Assembly (NCBI GenBank): GCA_037833965.1
Contig: AP031356.1
Span: 11,988,501-12,052,500 of the forward strand
Source of the DNA: Marchantia polymorpha subsp. ruderalis
Taxonomy: Eukaryota; Streptophyta; Marchantiopsida; Marchantiales; Marchantiaceae
Length of the DNA stretch: 64,000 bases
Direction: 5' to 3'
The notes below the pieces were generated by a model that worked only from the letters and a program-made list of their open reading frames with translations, had not been told where the DNA came from and ran no database searches. Positions 18,911 through 28,610 of this stretch are shown piece by piece (the first letter of the stretch is position 1; each line of letters opens with the position of its first letter). The translations under genes and the position numbers were made by a program.

Positions 18911-21163
18911 CAACTAACTGAGTTGCTCCAAAACTCTGCTTCCAAGTTCTTTTTGAGACATAAGACCAGGAGAGCTAGAGGTCTTCCTTGCAATGGATGG
19001 TTTGACTTTGATTGCAAGCAAGCGAGGGCGAGATCACTTGATAAATCCTTGGATCTCCACAATCGGTTGATTATGACAAGACTTTACAAAGACTTGGTGA
19101 AGTCCAAGAAACGAGCATTTTTGAGGCAGAAGCAAGAGTGCTTGACAAAGGAGCTCTTGGAGAATCCCAAATCCTTTTGGAGGCGGTTGGCAGTACGATC
19201 TTCTAAACCTACTCTTGATGCCAAGTCTTTGATTTCTTTTGCTGAAAAGCTTTATTTCTTTCCCAATGTTGCATCTATGCCACATTGTGAAGGAAATCCA
19301 GGCTTATTTTCAGAAGTTGAAGTGATGACTCAACTCAGACAATTGGCAAATGGTAAATGTGAGGATTTGGATGGGCTTTCCATTGAACTTCTCAAGTGGG
19401 GAGGAGATGCTATTGGGCCTATACTCACAAAAGTGTTAGAGGATGCTGCTATTCATGGCTTTCCTTCATCTTGGTCTCTACGGAAGATTGTTCCTATTCA
19501 CAAATCTGGGAGCAAGGCCTTGGTGACAAACTATCGCACTATCATGGTGGGTAGTATTTTTGCCAAGTTATTTGGCAAATTGGTGGAGTCAAAGTTGAGC
19601 ACATGGGCTGAATCTTGTCAAAAAAGAGCACAGTTCCAAGCTGGTTTTCGTCCTACATTCAACACTATAGACCATATCTTGGTTTTACGTGTTCTATGGG
19701 AGAAATCCAAGGGTAATGGAAAAGCTTTGTTTTGTGCCTTCATTGATTTCAAGAAAGCTTTTGACACAGTACCTCGTGAGCTTTTATGGCAAAGATTGCA
19801 AACCATTGGAGTACCATCAGATCTCTTGGCAGCGGTGGCTGCATTATACCACTCAGTTCGGGCCAAGATCAACACTTCTCAGACCGAAGAGATTATCAGC
19901 ACCATTGGAGTCATTCAAGGTTGTCCTCTCTCTCCCACTCTCTTTGGAGTTTTCATAGATGATATAGAAAGGTGGTTGGAGGATTGTGATAGCGAAGGTG
20001 TTAAACTTGGAGGCTTTGTCATCAAAGCTCTTTTGTATGCAGATGATGTCATATTACTAGCACGTGATGCCACTAGTTTACAGAAACACCTCGACACTTT
20101 GGCTAGCTTTTGTACTCAAAATCAGATGGAAGTCAATTTGGAGAAGTCCAAAGTCATTCTTGTGGGCACTAGATCCAAGCTCTCTTTCTGTTACAAAGGA
20201 TTAGAGTTGGAACAAGTGAAAAGTTACAAATATTTGGGCATTGATTTCTCATCTGATTATAGTTGGGCACTTTGTGTGCAAAAGAGGGTAGAAGCTGGTT
20301 TCAAAGCTCTATATTCATTGCTTAATAGATGTAGAGGAGCTCATCTAGTGTCTTGGAGTCTTAGGAAATTCTTATTCAGGAGCTTAGTGTTTCCCGTTAT
20401 CTTATATGGAACACAAGTGTGGGGTCCTAGTTGTAAGAAGACAGGTTGGCAGCGTTTGGAGAGGGTGCAAAAGATCTTCTTACAAGAAGAATTGGGTGTG
20501 AGGACCCAAACTTCTTATGCAATTCTTCTTGCGGAAACAGGTTGTCTACCTCTTGAGGCTGAAGCTCTCTTTTTGACTATCACTTACGTCAAAAGAGTGA
20601 GATCTCTTGATGCTTCTCGACTTCCTCTTGAAGCTTTGCGTGCCACACGTCCCAAGGGTTGGTTTGCAGATGTGGTGACTTGGTCTTTGAGGTGGAATGT
20701 GACGGAACTCGATTGGAATTTGCAACCTATTGCCCTACGCGAGCGTATTAAGGAGGAATTTCTCAGCATTATGTGGAGCAGACGAGGCACCAAGATGCAG
20801 TTTTATCAATTTCATGTGAATCCTATGCTTGTTTATTGTGAGCAAGGATACTTACTTGCAGAGATATCTACTTCTTTACGTCATATTATTGCTAGACATA
20901 GAACTGGATCCCATAGTCTTGGGATTGAAGAAGGGCGTTGGTTGAACATTGATAGGAGTGAACGTATTTGTAGGCTATGTGATGGAAGAAAAGTTGAGGA
21001 TGAAGAGCATGTATTTCTTACTTCTAGGTATGTAGAGATTCGAGTGGCGCATAAAGTTGATGTCGAGAATTTCTTTTCTCTGCTTCAACTCGAGCCTTAT
21101 GATTTAGGTTGTTACATTAGAGATATTATTAGTTACCGTTCTAGTGCTTTGGGCACTAGCTAG
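18911..21163 (+). pseudogene. LINE-A ORF2, linker to C terminus, finger Cys lost
   Basis: Continuation of the ORF2 begun at 17684. RT is complete: QAGFRPTFNTIDHI, FIDFKKAFDTV, QGCPLSP, YADDVILLA, KYLGIDFS. Three bases are missing in the CCHC region, so HVFLTCSRY becomes HVFLTSRY and the last zinc ligand is gone. The open frame from 18923 is 746 aa. Together with 17684-18721 it would be a complete ORF2 apart from the two insertions and this 1-codon loss. Confidence 0.87.
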
Positions 21164-21278
21164 GGGGTTCTTTTGGTTCTCTCCTAGTTTGGGGTTGGAT
21201 TGTTTGTATTGTGTTTTTTAGCCTTTTGACCCTTTGGGTCCCACGGGCTTGATCTATTTACCATTTACCATTTACCAT
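21164..21278 (+). repeat. LINE-A 3' UTR and tail
   Basis: Standard A 3' UTR with three heptamers at about 21257-21278. It abuts the RT interior of another A copy (CTTGGCAGCGGTGGC), so this A element is itself inserted in an A element. Confidence 0.9.
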
Positions 21279-21578
21279 CTTGGCAGCGGTGGCAGCATTA
21301 TACCACTCAGTTCGGGCCAAGATCAACACTTCTCAAACCGAAGAGATTATCAGCACCATTGGAGTCATTCAAGGTTGTCCTCTCTCTCCCACTCTCTTTG
21401 GAGTTTTCATAGATGATATAGAAAGGTGGTTGGAGGATTGTGATAGCGAAGGTGTTAAACTTGGAGGCTTTGTCATCAAAGCTCTTTTGTATGCAGATGA
21501 TGTCATATTACTAGCACGTGATGCCACTAGTTTACAGAAACACCTCGACACTTTGGCTAGCTTTTGTACTCAAAATCA

Positions 21579-21654
21579 TATTGTATTGTGTTTTTTAGCC
21601 TTTTGAGCCTTTGGGTCCCACGGGCTTGATCTATTTACCATTTACCATTTACCA
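21579..21654 (+). mobile_element. LINE-A 3'-UTR-only insertion
   Basis: 76 bp: TATTGTATTGTG... to TTTACCA, in target AAAATCA/GATGG. Tail CA coincides with target CA. One base of the UTR differs from the family (TTTTGAGCC). Confidence 0.83.
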
Positions 21655-21767
21655 GATGGAAGTCAATTTGGAGAAGTCCAAAGTCATTCTTGTGGGCACT
21701 AGATCCAAGCTCTCTTTCTGTTACAAAGGATTAGAGTTGGAACAAGTGAAAAGTTACAAATATTTGG

Positions 21768-21783
21768 TAAATGGTAAATGGTA
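21768..21783 (-). other. Tail-only insertion (16 bp), ATTTGG duplication
   Basis: TAAATGGTAAATGGTA inserted in ORF2, flanked by ATTTGG at 21762-21767 and 21784-21789. The 3' junction overlaps target TGG. Confidence 0.85.
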
Positions 21784-21956
21784 ATTTGGGCATTGATTTC
21801 TCATCTGATTATAGTTGGGCACTTTGTGTGCAAAAGAGGGTAGAAGCTGGTTTCAAAGCTCTATATTCATTGCTTAATAGATGTAGAGGAGCTCATCTAG
21901 TGTCTTGGAGTCTTAGGAAATTCTTATTCAGGAGCTTAGTGTTTCCCGTTATCTTA

Positions 21957-22039
21957 TACAAGGATCACAAGAGACTCTAGACCACAAACTATCTCTACTT
22001 TCTTCAAAAGAGTGAGAAGACAAGAAACTATCAAATTTG
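21957..22039 (-). pseudogene. Inverted LINE-A endonuclease fragment
   Basis: About 75 bp identical to the complement of ORF2 around SSLSSHSFEESRDSLWSRVSCD, joined to plus-strand RT on the left. On the right it meets an imprecise AT-rich join (about 22030-22060) to A 5' UTR. No tail or target duplication is seen; it is probably a rearrangement or repair filler. Confidence 0.7.
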
Positions 22040-22603
22040 AACTTTGAAATTGAAACTTTGGTCATTTCGAAACTTTGAGTTTAGGGATTTGATCATGAAT
22101 CTTGCGGAGTCCATATCTTCTTACTGGAGTGTCAACGGGAGCTGAGATCTGGTGGGCTTGTTCACAACGGCCGGGCAAACATACCTGCAAATTTTCAGCC
22201 CCAACGGAGCTGCTGTCAAGAAGTTGTCATTTCGAAACTTTGAGTTTAGGGATTTGAGCATGAATCTTGCGGAGGCCATATCTTCTTGCTGGAGTGTCAA
22301 CGGGAGCTGAGATTTGGTGGGCTTGTTCACGACGGCCGGGCGCATATACCTGCAAATTTTAAGCCCCAACGGTGCTGCTGTCAAGAAGTTGTCATTTCAA
22401 AACTTTGAGTTTATGGATTTGAGCATGAATCTAGCGGAGGCCATATCTTCTTGCTGGAGTGTCAACAGGAGTTGAGATTTGGTGGGCTTGTTCACGACGG
22501 CCGGGCGCACATACCTGCAAATTTTCAGCCCCAACGGAGCTGCTGTCAAGAAGTTTTCATTTCAAAACTTTGAGCTTGTGTAACATCTTGCAAAGTTGGG
22601 TTC
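22040..22603 (+). repeat. LINE-A 5' UTR monomers (about 3.4 x 165 bp)
   Basis: CGGCCGGGC recurs at 22168, 22333 and 22498 (165-bp period), running into ORF1 at 22604. Confidence 0.85.
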
Positions 22604-22963
22604 ATGATGGATTCTGAAAACAAACTTCTCAATCTTGTGCAAACGGTTTTGGAGGAATTGAAAGTGCTACGCCAAGAATTCAAGGCACAAAATGTTGCTT
22701 TGACTGCTGCAAAGAATGAAATCAGGGAGTTGAAGATTTCTCACAAAAGTTTTGAGAAAATCATGCTCCAAATCTCTGGATCTGTTGAGGACATTCAAGA
22801 CAAGGTTGGTTCTCAAGCTTCTACTGTTACTACTCCTGCTTTGCATGAAGTGGTTGAAACTCTAGAGGTGAAAATGAAGTCCTATGCTGAAGCTACCAAG
22901 TCTGCTCATATCTCTTTCTGTCAAGAGCAAGAGATTGAAAAGGCTAATCAATTTGCTCGTATG
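22604..22963 (+). pseudogene. LINE-A ORF1, N-terminal half
   Basis: MMDSENKLLN through the coiled coil to ANQFARM, then cut by a LINE-C tail. The RRM and everything downstream are not found next to it. No matching right half follows the inserted C element in this window, since its 5' side at 29947 joins other sequence. Confidence 0.82.
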
Positions 22964-23372
22964 GTAAATGGTAAATGGTAATGGTAAATGGTAAATAGAT
23001 CAAGCCCGTGGGACCCAAAGGGTCAAAAGGCTAAAAAACACAAACAAACAATCCAACTCCAAACTATGAGAGAACCAAAAGAACCCCCTAGCTAGTGCCC
23101 AAAGCACTAAAACGGTAACTAATAATATCTCTAATGTAACAACCTAAATCATAAGGCTCGAGTTGAAGCAGAGAAAAGAAATTCTCGACATCAACTTTAT
23201 GCGCTACTCGAATCTCTATATATCTAGTACAAGTAATAAACACATGCTCTTCATCCTCAACATTTCTCCCATCACATAGCCTACAAATCCGTTCACTCCT
23301 ATCAATATTCAACCAACGTCCTTCCTCAATTCCAAGCCTATGAGATCCTGTTCTATGCCTGACAATAATATG
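22964..23372 (-). pseudogene. LINE-C 3' end: ORF2 C terminus, 3' UTR, tail
   Basis: Mixed hepta/hexamer tail (22964-22990), 3' UTR and ORF2 terminus (stop at 23088). The finger reads ICRLCDGRNVEDEEHVFITC. It is cut at 23372 by the full-length LINE-A and continues at 28003, as the matching ATATG duplication shows. This gives the 3' end of family C, which resembles A more than B. Confidence 0.85.
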
Positions 23373-23482
23373 GTAATGGTAATGGTAAATAGATCAAGCC
23401 CGTGGGACCCAAAGGGTCAAAAGGCTAAAAAACACAATACAAACAATTCAACCCCAAACTAGGAGAGAACCAAAAGAACCCC

Positions 23483-26400
23483 CTAGCTAGTGCCCAAAGC
23501 ACTAGAACGGTAACTAATAATATCTCTAATGTAACAACCTAAATCATAAGGCTCGAGTTGAAGCAGAGAAAAGAAATTCTCGACATCAACTTTATGCGCC
23601 CCTCGAATCTCTACATACCTAGAACAAGTAAGAAATACATGCTCTTCATCCTCAACTTTTCTTCCATCACATAGCCTACAAATACGTTCACTCCTATCAA
23701 TGTTCAACCAACGCCCTTCTTCAATCCCAAGACTATGAGATCCAGTTCTATGTCTAGCAATAATATGACGTAAAGAAGTAGATATCCCTGCAAGTAAGTA
23801 TCCTTGCTCACAATAAACAAGCATAGGATTCACATGAAGTTGATAAAACTGCATCTTGGTGCCTCGTGTGCTCCACATAATGCTGAGAAATTCCTCCCTA
23901 ATACGCTCGCGTAGGGCAATAGGTTGCAAATTCCAATCAAGTTCCGTCACATTCCACCTCAAAGACCAAGTCACCACATCTGCAAACCAACCCTTGGGAC
24001 GTGTGGCATGCATAGCTTCAAGAGGAAGTCGAGAAGCATCAAGAGATCTCACTCTTTTGACGTAAGTGATAGTCAAAAAGAGAGCTTCAGCCTCAAGAGG
24101 TAGACAACCTGTTTCCACAAGAAGAATGGCATAAGAAGTTTGGGTCCTCACACCCAATTCTTCTTGTAAGAAGATCTTTTGCACCCTCTCCAAACGCTGC
24201 CAACCTGTCTTCTTACAACCAGGACCCCACACTTGTGTTCCATATAAGATAACGGGAAACACTAAGCTCCTGAATAAGAATTTCCTAAGACTCCAAGACA
24301 CTAGATGAGCTCCTCTACATCTATTTAGCAATGAATATAGAGCTTTGAAACCAGCTTCTACCCTCTTTTGCACACAAAGTGCCCAACTATAATCAGATGA
24401 GAAATCAATGCCCAAATATTTGTAACTTTTCACTTGTTCCAACTCTAATCCTTTGTAACAGAAAGAGAGCTTGGATCTAGTGCCCACAAGAATGACTTTG
24501 GACTTCTCCAAATTGACTTCCATCTGATTTTGAGTACAAAAGCTAGCCAAAGTGTCGAGGTGTTTCTGTAAACTAGTGGCATCACGTGCTAGTAATATGA
24601 CATCATCTGCATACAAAAGAGCTTTGAAGACAAAGCCTCCAAGTTTAACACCTTCGCTATCACAATCCTCCAACCACCTTTCTATATCATCTATGAAAAC
24701 TCCAAAGAGAGTGGGAGAGAGAGGACAACCTTGAATGACTCCAATGGTGCTGATAATCTCTTCGGTTTGAGAAGTGTTGATCTTGGCACGAACTGAGTGG
24801 TATAATGCAGCCACCGCTGCCAAGAGATCTGATGGTACTCCAATGGCTTGCAATCTTTGCCATAAAAGCTCACGAGGTACTGTGTCAAAAGCTTTCTTGA
24901 AATCAATGAAGGCACAAAACAAAGCTTTTCCATTACCTTTGGATTTCTCCCATAGAACACGTAAAACCAAGATATGGTCTATAGTGTTGAATGTAGGACG
25001 AAAACCAGCTTGGAACCGCGCTCTCTTCTGACAAGATTCAGCCCATGTGCTCAACTTTGACTCCACCAATTTGCCAAATAACTTGGCAAAAATACTACCC
25101 ACCATGATAGTGCGATAGTTTGTCACCAAGGCCTTGCTCCCAGATTTGTGAATAGGAACAATCTTCCGTAGAGACCAAGATGAAGGAAAGCCATGAATAG
25201 CAGCATCCTCTAACACTTTCGTGAGTATAGGCCCAATAGCATCTCCTCCCCACTTGAGAAGTTCAATGGAAAGCCCATCCAAATCTTCACATTTACCATT
25301 TGCCAATTGTCTGAGTTGAGTCATCACTTCAACTTCTGAAAATAAGCCTGGATTTCCTTCACAATGTGGCATAGATGCAACATTGGGAAAGAAATAAAGC
25401 TTTTCAGCAAAAGAAATCAAAGACTTGGGATCAAGAGTAGGTTTAGAAGATCGTACTGCCAACCGCCTCCAAAAGGATTTGGGATTCTCCAAGAGCTCCT
25501 TTGTCAAGCACTCTTGCTTCTGCCTCAAAAATGCTCGTTTCTTGGACTTCACCAAGTCTTTGTAAAGTCTTGTCATAATCAACCGATTGTGAAGATCCAA
25601 GGATTTATCAAGTGATTTCGCCCTTGCTTGCTTGCAATCAAAGTCAAACCATCCATTGCAAGGAAGACCTCTAGCTCTCCTGGTCTTATGTCTCAAAAAG
25701 AACTTAGAAGCAGAGTTTTGGAGCAACTCAGTTAGTTGCAAACTAGATGTATGTGGATCAAGGCTCCAAGTAGTACAAGTCAAGAGGTCTTGGAAATGTT
25801 CACTATAAAGTTGCTTCTTACTAGCATCTAAACAAAACTTGGGGGAAGTTGAAACATAGTGACATGTAGGGAGAGGGATTGACGTTGACAACAAAAGAGT
25901 AAATAAAAGAGGTGTATGATCTGATTCTGGTTGAGGCTCTAGAATATCAAACGCTGAGATAAATGAACTATTAGTGGCTGAGGACAAAAGATAATCTATA
26001 GTGCTAACACCAGTAGAGGAAAAACATGTATTGGAGTGAGAGTTGGGAAAGAAAGAAACACCATTGAGAACTTTCAGATTACAAGTGGCTCCAAAAGTCA
26101 AGAAATGCTCAGTCAAATCATTTGTACAAGGATCACAAGAGACTCTAGACCACAAACTATCTCTACTTTCTTCAAAAGAGTGAGAAGACAAGGAACTATC
26201 AAATTGTGTAAATTGAGCGGAACGTATGCGGGCATTGAAGTCTCCAACAAGAAAAACTTCACCTTTGTCTTGATATTTGAGAACATCTCCTATGAGCCGA
26301 TGGAATGGTTGACTTCGATTGCAAGTGCTTGTGGAGTAGATCTGCATGGATAATGGTGCAAAGTAGCAAACTGCCAAATAACTGTAAGATCCTCCAATCA

Positions 26401-26683
26401 ATCCAAGACGAAGCCAATGATATTGTTTCCCAATATCTTGGCTTTCCAAATGTATCATAGGAAGAAGTTCAGATCTGATGAAAGTAGCAATGCCTCCAAA
26501 GCCTCTTCCTGCTCGTCGATTTCTATGGTTCCAAGTAGATCCCACCAGAGTAAACCCTTGTATCTCTCCAATAACATTGCTTTCATGCTCCCAAGTCTCA
26601 ACAATGTTGAGGATGTCCGCCATCTTCCAAATCGGATGTGCACTCACATACTTAGTTGTAGATAGGCCTCTTATGTTCCACAT
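23483..26683 (-). CDS. LINE-A ORF2: endonuclease / reverse transcriptase, intact
   Basis: 1066 residues from ATG at 26683 (MWNIRGLS). Residues about 1-235 are an APE-type endonuclease: WNIRG Asn, VETWEHES Glu, VGDFNAR, STIDYLLSS and SDHTPLLF. Residues about 480-800 are RT: LRKIVPIHKSG, QAGFRPTFNTIDHI, FIDFKKAFDTV (near 595), QGCPLSP, YADDVILLA (near 690), KYLGIDFS. A CCHC finger (ICRLCDGRKVEDEEHVFLTC) lies near 1005. The protein nicks target DNA and copies the LINE RNA at the nick. The frame is continuous with ORF1 except for one TAG, so it may be made by readthrough; the ATG has a weak context (T at -3). L1-clade assignment is by motif only. Confidence 0.95.
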   Translation of the reverse strand: MWNIRGLSTTKYVSAHPIWKMADILNIVETWEHESNVIGEIQGFTLVGSTWNHRNRRAGRGFGGIATFIRSELLPMIHLESQDIGKQYHWLRLGLIGGSYSYLAVCYFAPLSMQIYSTSTCNRSQPFHRLIGDVLKYQDKGEVFLVGDFNARIRSAQFTQFDSSLSSHSFEESRDSLWSRVSCDPCTNDLTEHFLTFGATCNLKVLNGVSFFPNSHSNTCFSSTGVSTIDYLLSSATNSSFISAFDILEPQPESDHTPLLFTLLLSTSIPLPTCHYVSTSPKFCLDASKKQLYSEHFQDLLTCTTWSLDPHTSSLQLTELLQNSASKFFLRHKTRRARGLPCNGWFDFDCKQARAKSLDKSLDLHNRLIMTRLYKDLVKSKKRAFLRQKQECLTKELLENPKSFWRRLAVRSSKPTLDPKSLISFAEKLYFFPNVASMPHCEGNPGLFSEVEVMTQLRQLANGKCEDLDGLSIELLKWGGDAIGPILTKVLEDAAIHGFPSSWSLRKIVPIHKSGSKALVTNYRTIMVGSIFAKLFGKLVESKLSTWAESCQKRARFQAGFRPTFNTIDHILVLRVLWEKSKGNGKALFCAFIDFKKAFDTVPRELLWQRLQAIGVPSDLLAAVAALYHSVRAKINTSQTEEIISTIGVIQGCPLSPTLFGVFIDDIERWLEDCDSEGVKLGGFVFKALLYADDVILLARDATSLQKHLDTLASFCTQNQMEVNLEKSKVILVGTRSKLSFCYKGLELEQVKSYKYLGIDFSSDYSWALCVQKRVEAGFKALYSLLNRCRGAHLVSWSLRKFLFRSLVFPVILYGTQVWGPGCKKTGWQRLERVQKIFLQEELGVRTQTSYAILLVETGCLPLEAEALFLTITYVKRVRSLDASRLPLEAMHATRPKGWFADVVTWSLRWNVTELDWNLQPIALRERIREEFLSIMWSTRGTKMQFYQLHVNPMLVYCEQGYLLAGISTSLRHIIARHRTGSHSLGIEEGRWLNIDRSERICRLCDGRKVEDEEHVFLTCSRYVEIRGAHKVDVENFFSLLQLEPYDLGCYIRDIISYRSSALGTS

Positions 26684-26701
26684 CAACACCCTCAATCTCT
26701 T

Positions 26702-26710
26702 GGATTGCTA
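26702..26710 (-). promoter_or_regulatory. In-frame UAG-CAA-UCC between ORF1 and ORF2
   Basis: ORF1 ends TAG CAA TCC, and the eight codons from the stop to the ORF2 ATG contain no further stop and keep the frame. TAG followed by CAA resembles the tobamovirus-type readthrough context (UAG-CARYYA), differing at the last base. The same nonamer stands at this place in every A, B and C copy that retains the boundary. Readthrough is inference. Confidence 0.6.
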
Positions 26711-27445
26711 GGTTGATGATTGTCTCCTTCTCTTGGTGATAATAGCTTGACTATCACGTAGATAAGCAACAAAACCTGCATCTTGAGCTTCTTTGACTTT
26801 TGCAAGCTCCTTCCTCCTTGCTTCAACTTGAAGAGGTGTAAGATCTGGATCTAACCAAATCCTCCGTCCCTTGAGAATGGCCTTGTTAGCTAAAGCCATA
26901 TCACGTTGAGCTTGATCTACAAACTTGACAATAATGGCACGAGGTTGTGTGCCTTTGTTGCCAATACGATAAGCATGAGCCAAATCCGGATTAGGAACAT
27001 CAAGTGTTTCAGTCAAAAACTTGGTGACCACACTCTTCACCTCTTCCTTCTCAGATTCAGGTAGACCCGAAATCCTTACATTCTTCATACGAGCAAATTG
27101 ATTAGCCTTTTCAATCTCTTGCTCTTGACAGAAAGAGATATGAGCAGACTTGGTAGCTTCAGCATAGGACTTCATTTTCACCTCTAGAGTTTCAACCACT
27201 TCATGCAAAGCAGGAGTAGTAACAGTAGAAGCTTGAGAACCAACCTTGTCTTGAATGTCATCAACAGATCCAGAGATTTGGAGCATGATCTTCTCAAAAC
27301 TTTTGTGAGAAATCTTCAACTCCCTGATTTCATTCTTTGCCGCTGCCAAGGCAACATTTTGTGCCTTGAATTCTTGGCGTAGCACTTTCAATTCCTCCAA
27401 AACCGATTGCACAAGATTGAGAAGTTTGTTTTCAGAATCCATCAT
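26708..27445 (-). CDS. LINE-A ORF1, intact
   Basis: 245 aa starting MMDSENKLLN. Residues about 5-115 form a coiled coil with regular leucine/lysine heptads. About 120-200 is an RRM (KNVRISGLPE ... AIIVKFVDQAQRD), and about 200-240 is a basic C-terminal domain (GRRIWLDPDLTPLQVEARRK, ending KRRRQSST). The layout matches L1 ORF1p of animals, an RNA-binding chaperone in the LINE ribonucleoprotein. No CCHC knuckle is present, unlike many flowering-plant L1 ORF1 proteins. Confidence 0.92.
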   Translation of the reverse strand: MMDSENKLLNLVQSVLEELKVLRQEFKAQNVALAAAKNEIRELKISHKSFEKIMLQISGSVDDIQDKVGSQASTVTTPALHEVVETLEVKMKSYAEATKSAHISFCQEQEIEKANQFARMKNVRISGLPESEKEEVKSVVTKFLTETLDVPNPDLAHAYRIGNKGTQPRAIIVKFVDQAQRDMALANKAILKGRRIWLDPDLTPLQVEARRKELAKVKEAQDAGFVAYLRDSQAIITKRRRQSST

Positions 27446-28002
27446 GAACCCAACTTTGCAAGATGTTACACAAGCTCAAAGTTTTGAAATGACAACTTCT
27501 TGAAAGCAGCTCCGTTGGGGCTGAAAATTTGCAGGTATGTGCGTCCGTCCGTTGTGAACAAGCCCACTAAATCTCAGCTCCTGTTGACACTCCAGCAAGA
27601 AGATACGGCCCCCGCAAGATTCATGCTCAAATCCATAAACTCAAAGTTTCGAAATGACAACTTCTTGACAGCAGCTCTGTTGGGGCTGTAAATTTGCAGG
27701 TATGTGCGCCCGGCCGTTGTGAACAAGCCCACCAAATCTCAGCTCCTGTTGACACTCCACCAAGAAGATATGGCCCCCGCAAGATTCATGCTCAAATCCC
27801 TAAACTCAAAGTTTCGAAATGACAACTTCTTGACAGCAGCTCCGTTGGGGCTGAAAATTTGCAGGTATGTGCGTCCGTCCGTTGTGAACAAGCCCACCAA
27901 ATCTCAGCTCCTGTTGAAACTCCACCAAGAAGATATGGCCCCCGCAAGATTCATGCTCAAATCCATAAACTCAAAGTTTCGAAATCGAAACTCAAAGTTT
28001 CG
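27446..28002 (-). repeat. LINE-A 5' UTR monomers of the full-length copy
   Basis: About 3.3 units of the 165-bp monomer, reading antisense on the plus strand (GGGGCTGAAAATTTGCAGGT recurring). The element's 5' terminus is the CGAAACTTTGAG repeat at the ATATG duplication. Probably the promoter region. Confidence 0.85.
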
Positions 28003-28075
28003 ATATGACGTAAAGATGTAGCAATCTCTGCAACAAGGTATCCTTGCTCACTATAAATAAGCATAGGATTCACAT

Positions 28076-28099
28076 TTTACCATTTACCATTTACCATTT
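28076..28099 (+). other. Tail-only insertion (24 bp), ACAT duplication
   Basis: TTTACCA repeats flanked by ACAT at 28072-28075 and 28100-28103, inside LINE-C ORF2. Confidence 0.85.
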
Positions 28100-28514
28100 A
28101 CATGAAGTTGATAAAACTGCATTTTAGTGCCTCCTCTCCTCCAAATGATGTTGAGAAACTCCTCCTTAATACGCTCGCGAAGGGCCATAGGTTGCAGATC
28201 CCAATCCAATTCCGTCACATTCCACCTCAAAGACCAAGTCATCACATCTGCAAACCATCCCTTGGAACGTGTGGCACGCAAAGCATGAAGAGGAAGTCGA
28301 GAAGCATCAAGAGATCTCACCCTTCTAATATAAGTGATGGTCAAGTAGAGAGCTTCAGCCTCAAGAGGTAGACAACCGGTTTCCGCAAGAAGAATAGCAT
28401 AAGGAGTTTGGTTCCTTACACTTAACTCTTCTTGTAAGAAGATCTTTTGCACCCTCTCCACACGCTCCCAACTTGTCTTCTTACTACCAGGACCCCACAC
28501 TTGTGTCCCATATA

Positions 28515-28558
28515 TGGACCATTTCTCGATTTGTGCGTGTCATCCTTGCGCAGGGGCC

Positions 28559-28590
<32 letters not shown>

Positions 28591-28610
28591 TCGGATGTCC
28601 CCGAAGGGAC
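28515..28610 (-). ncRNA. U6: U6 snRNA retrocopy (inserted in LINE-C ORF2)
   Basis: 96 nt reading as near-complete plant U6 on the minus strand. It has the 5' hairpin GTCCCTTCGGGGAC, the ACAGAGA box (ATACAGAGAAGATTAGC), CCCCTGCGCAAGGATG and the 3' end AAATCGAGAAATGGTCCA without the terminal U run. It interrupts the codons for VVLYGTQ of ORF2. No U6 promoter (upstream sequence element or TATA) precedes it, only LINE coding sequence, so it is a retrotransposed copy and not a gene. A 12-nt inverted extension follows its 5' end (28611-28622). Confidence 0.93.

Larger units (their letters stand above)
21279..21956 (+). pseudogene. LINE-A RT fragment with two small tail insertions
   Basis: RT region from LAAVAALYHSVRAK through QGCPLSP and YADDVILLA to [14 protein letters not shown]. 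It is interrupted at 21579-21654 by a 3'-UTR scrap and at 21768-21783 by a tail-only insertion. It stops at 21956 where sequence switches to an inverted endonuclease piece. Confidence 0.83.
23373..28002 (-). mobile_element. Full-length LINE-A with intact ORFs, ATATG duplication
   Basis: 4.6-kb complete element: tail (23373-23388), 3' UTR, ORF2, ORF1 and about 3.3 5'-UTR monomers, with 5' terminus at about 28002. ATATG flanks it at 23368-23372 and 28003-28007. The host is a LINE-C ORF2, which continues in register on both sides. Both frames are open, and all EN and RT catalytic motifs and the CCHC finger are present. It is the best candidate in the window for an autonomous, recently active copy. 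Confidence 0.93.

Noticed and set aside
28515-28610. Functional U6 gene
   Set aside because: No U6 promoter elements upstream; both flanks are LINE ORF2 sequence and the terminal T run is absent.
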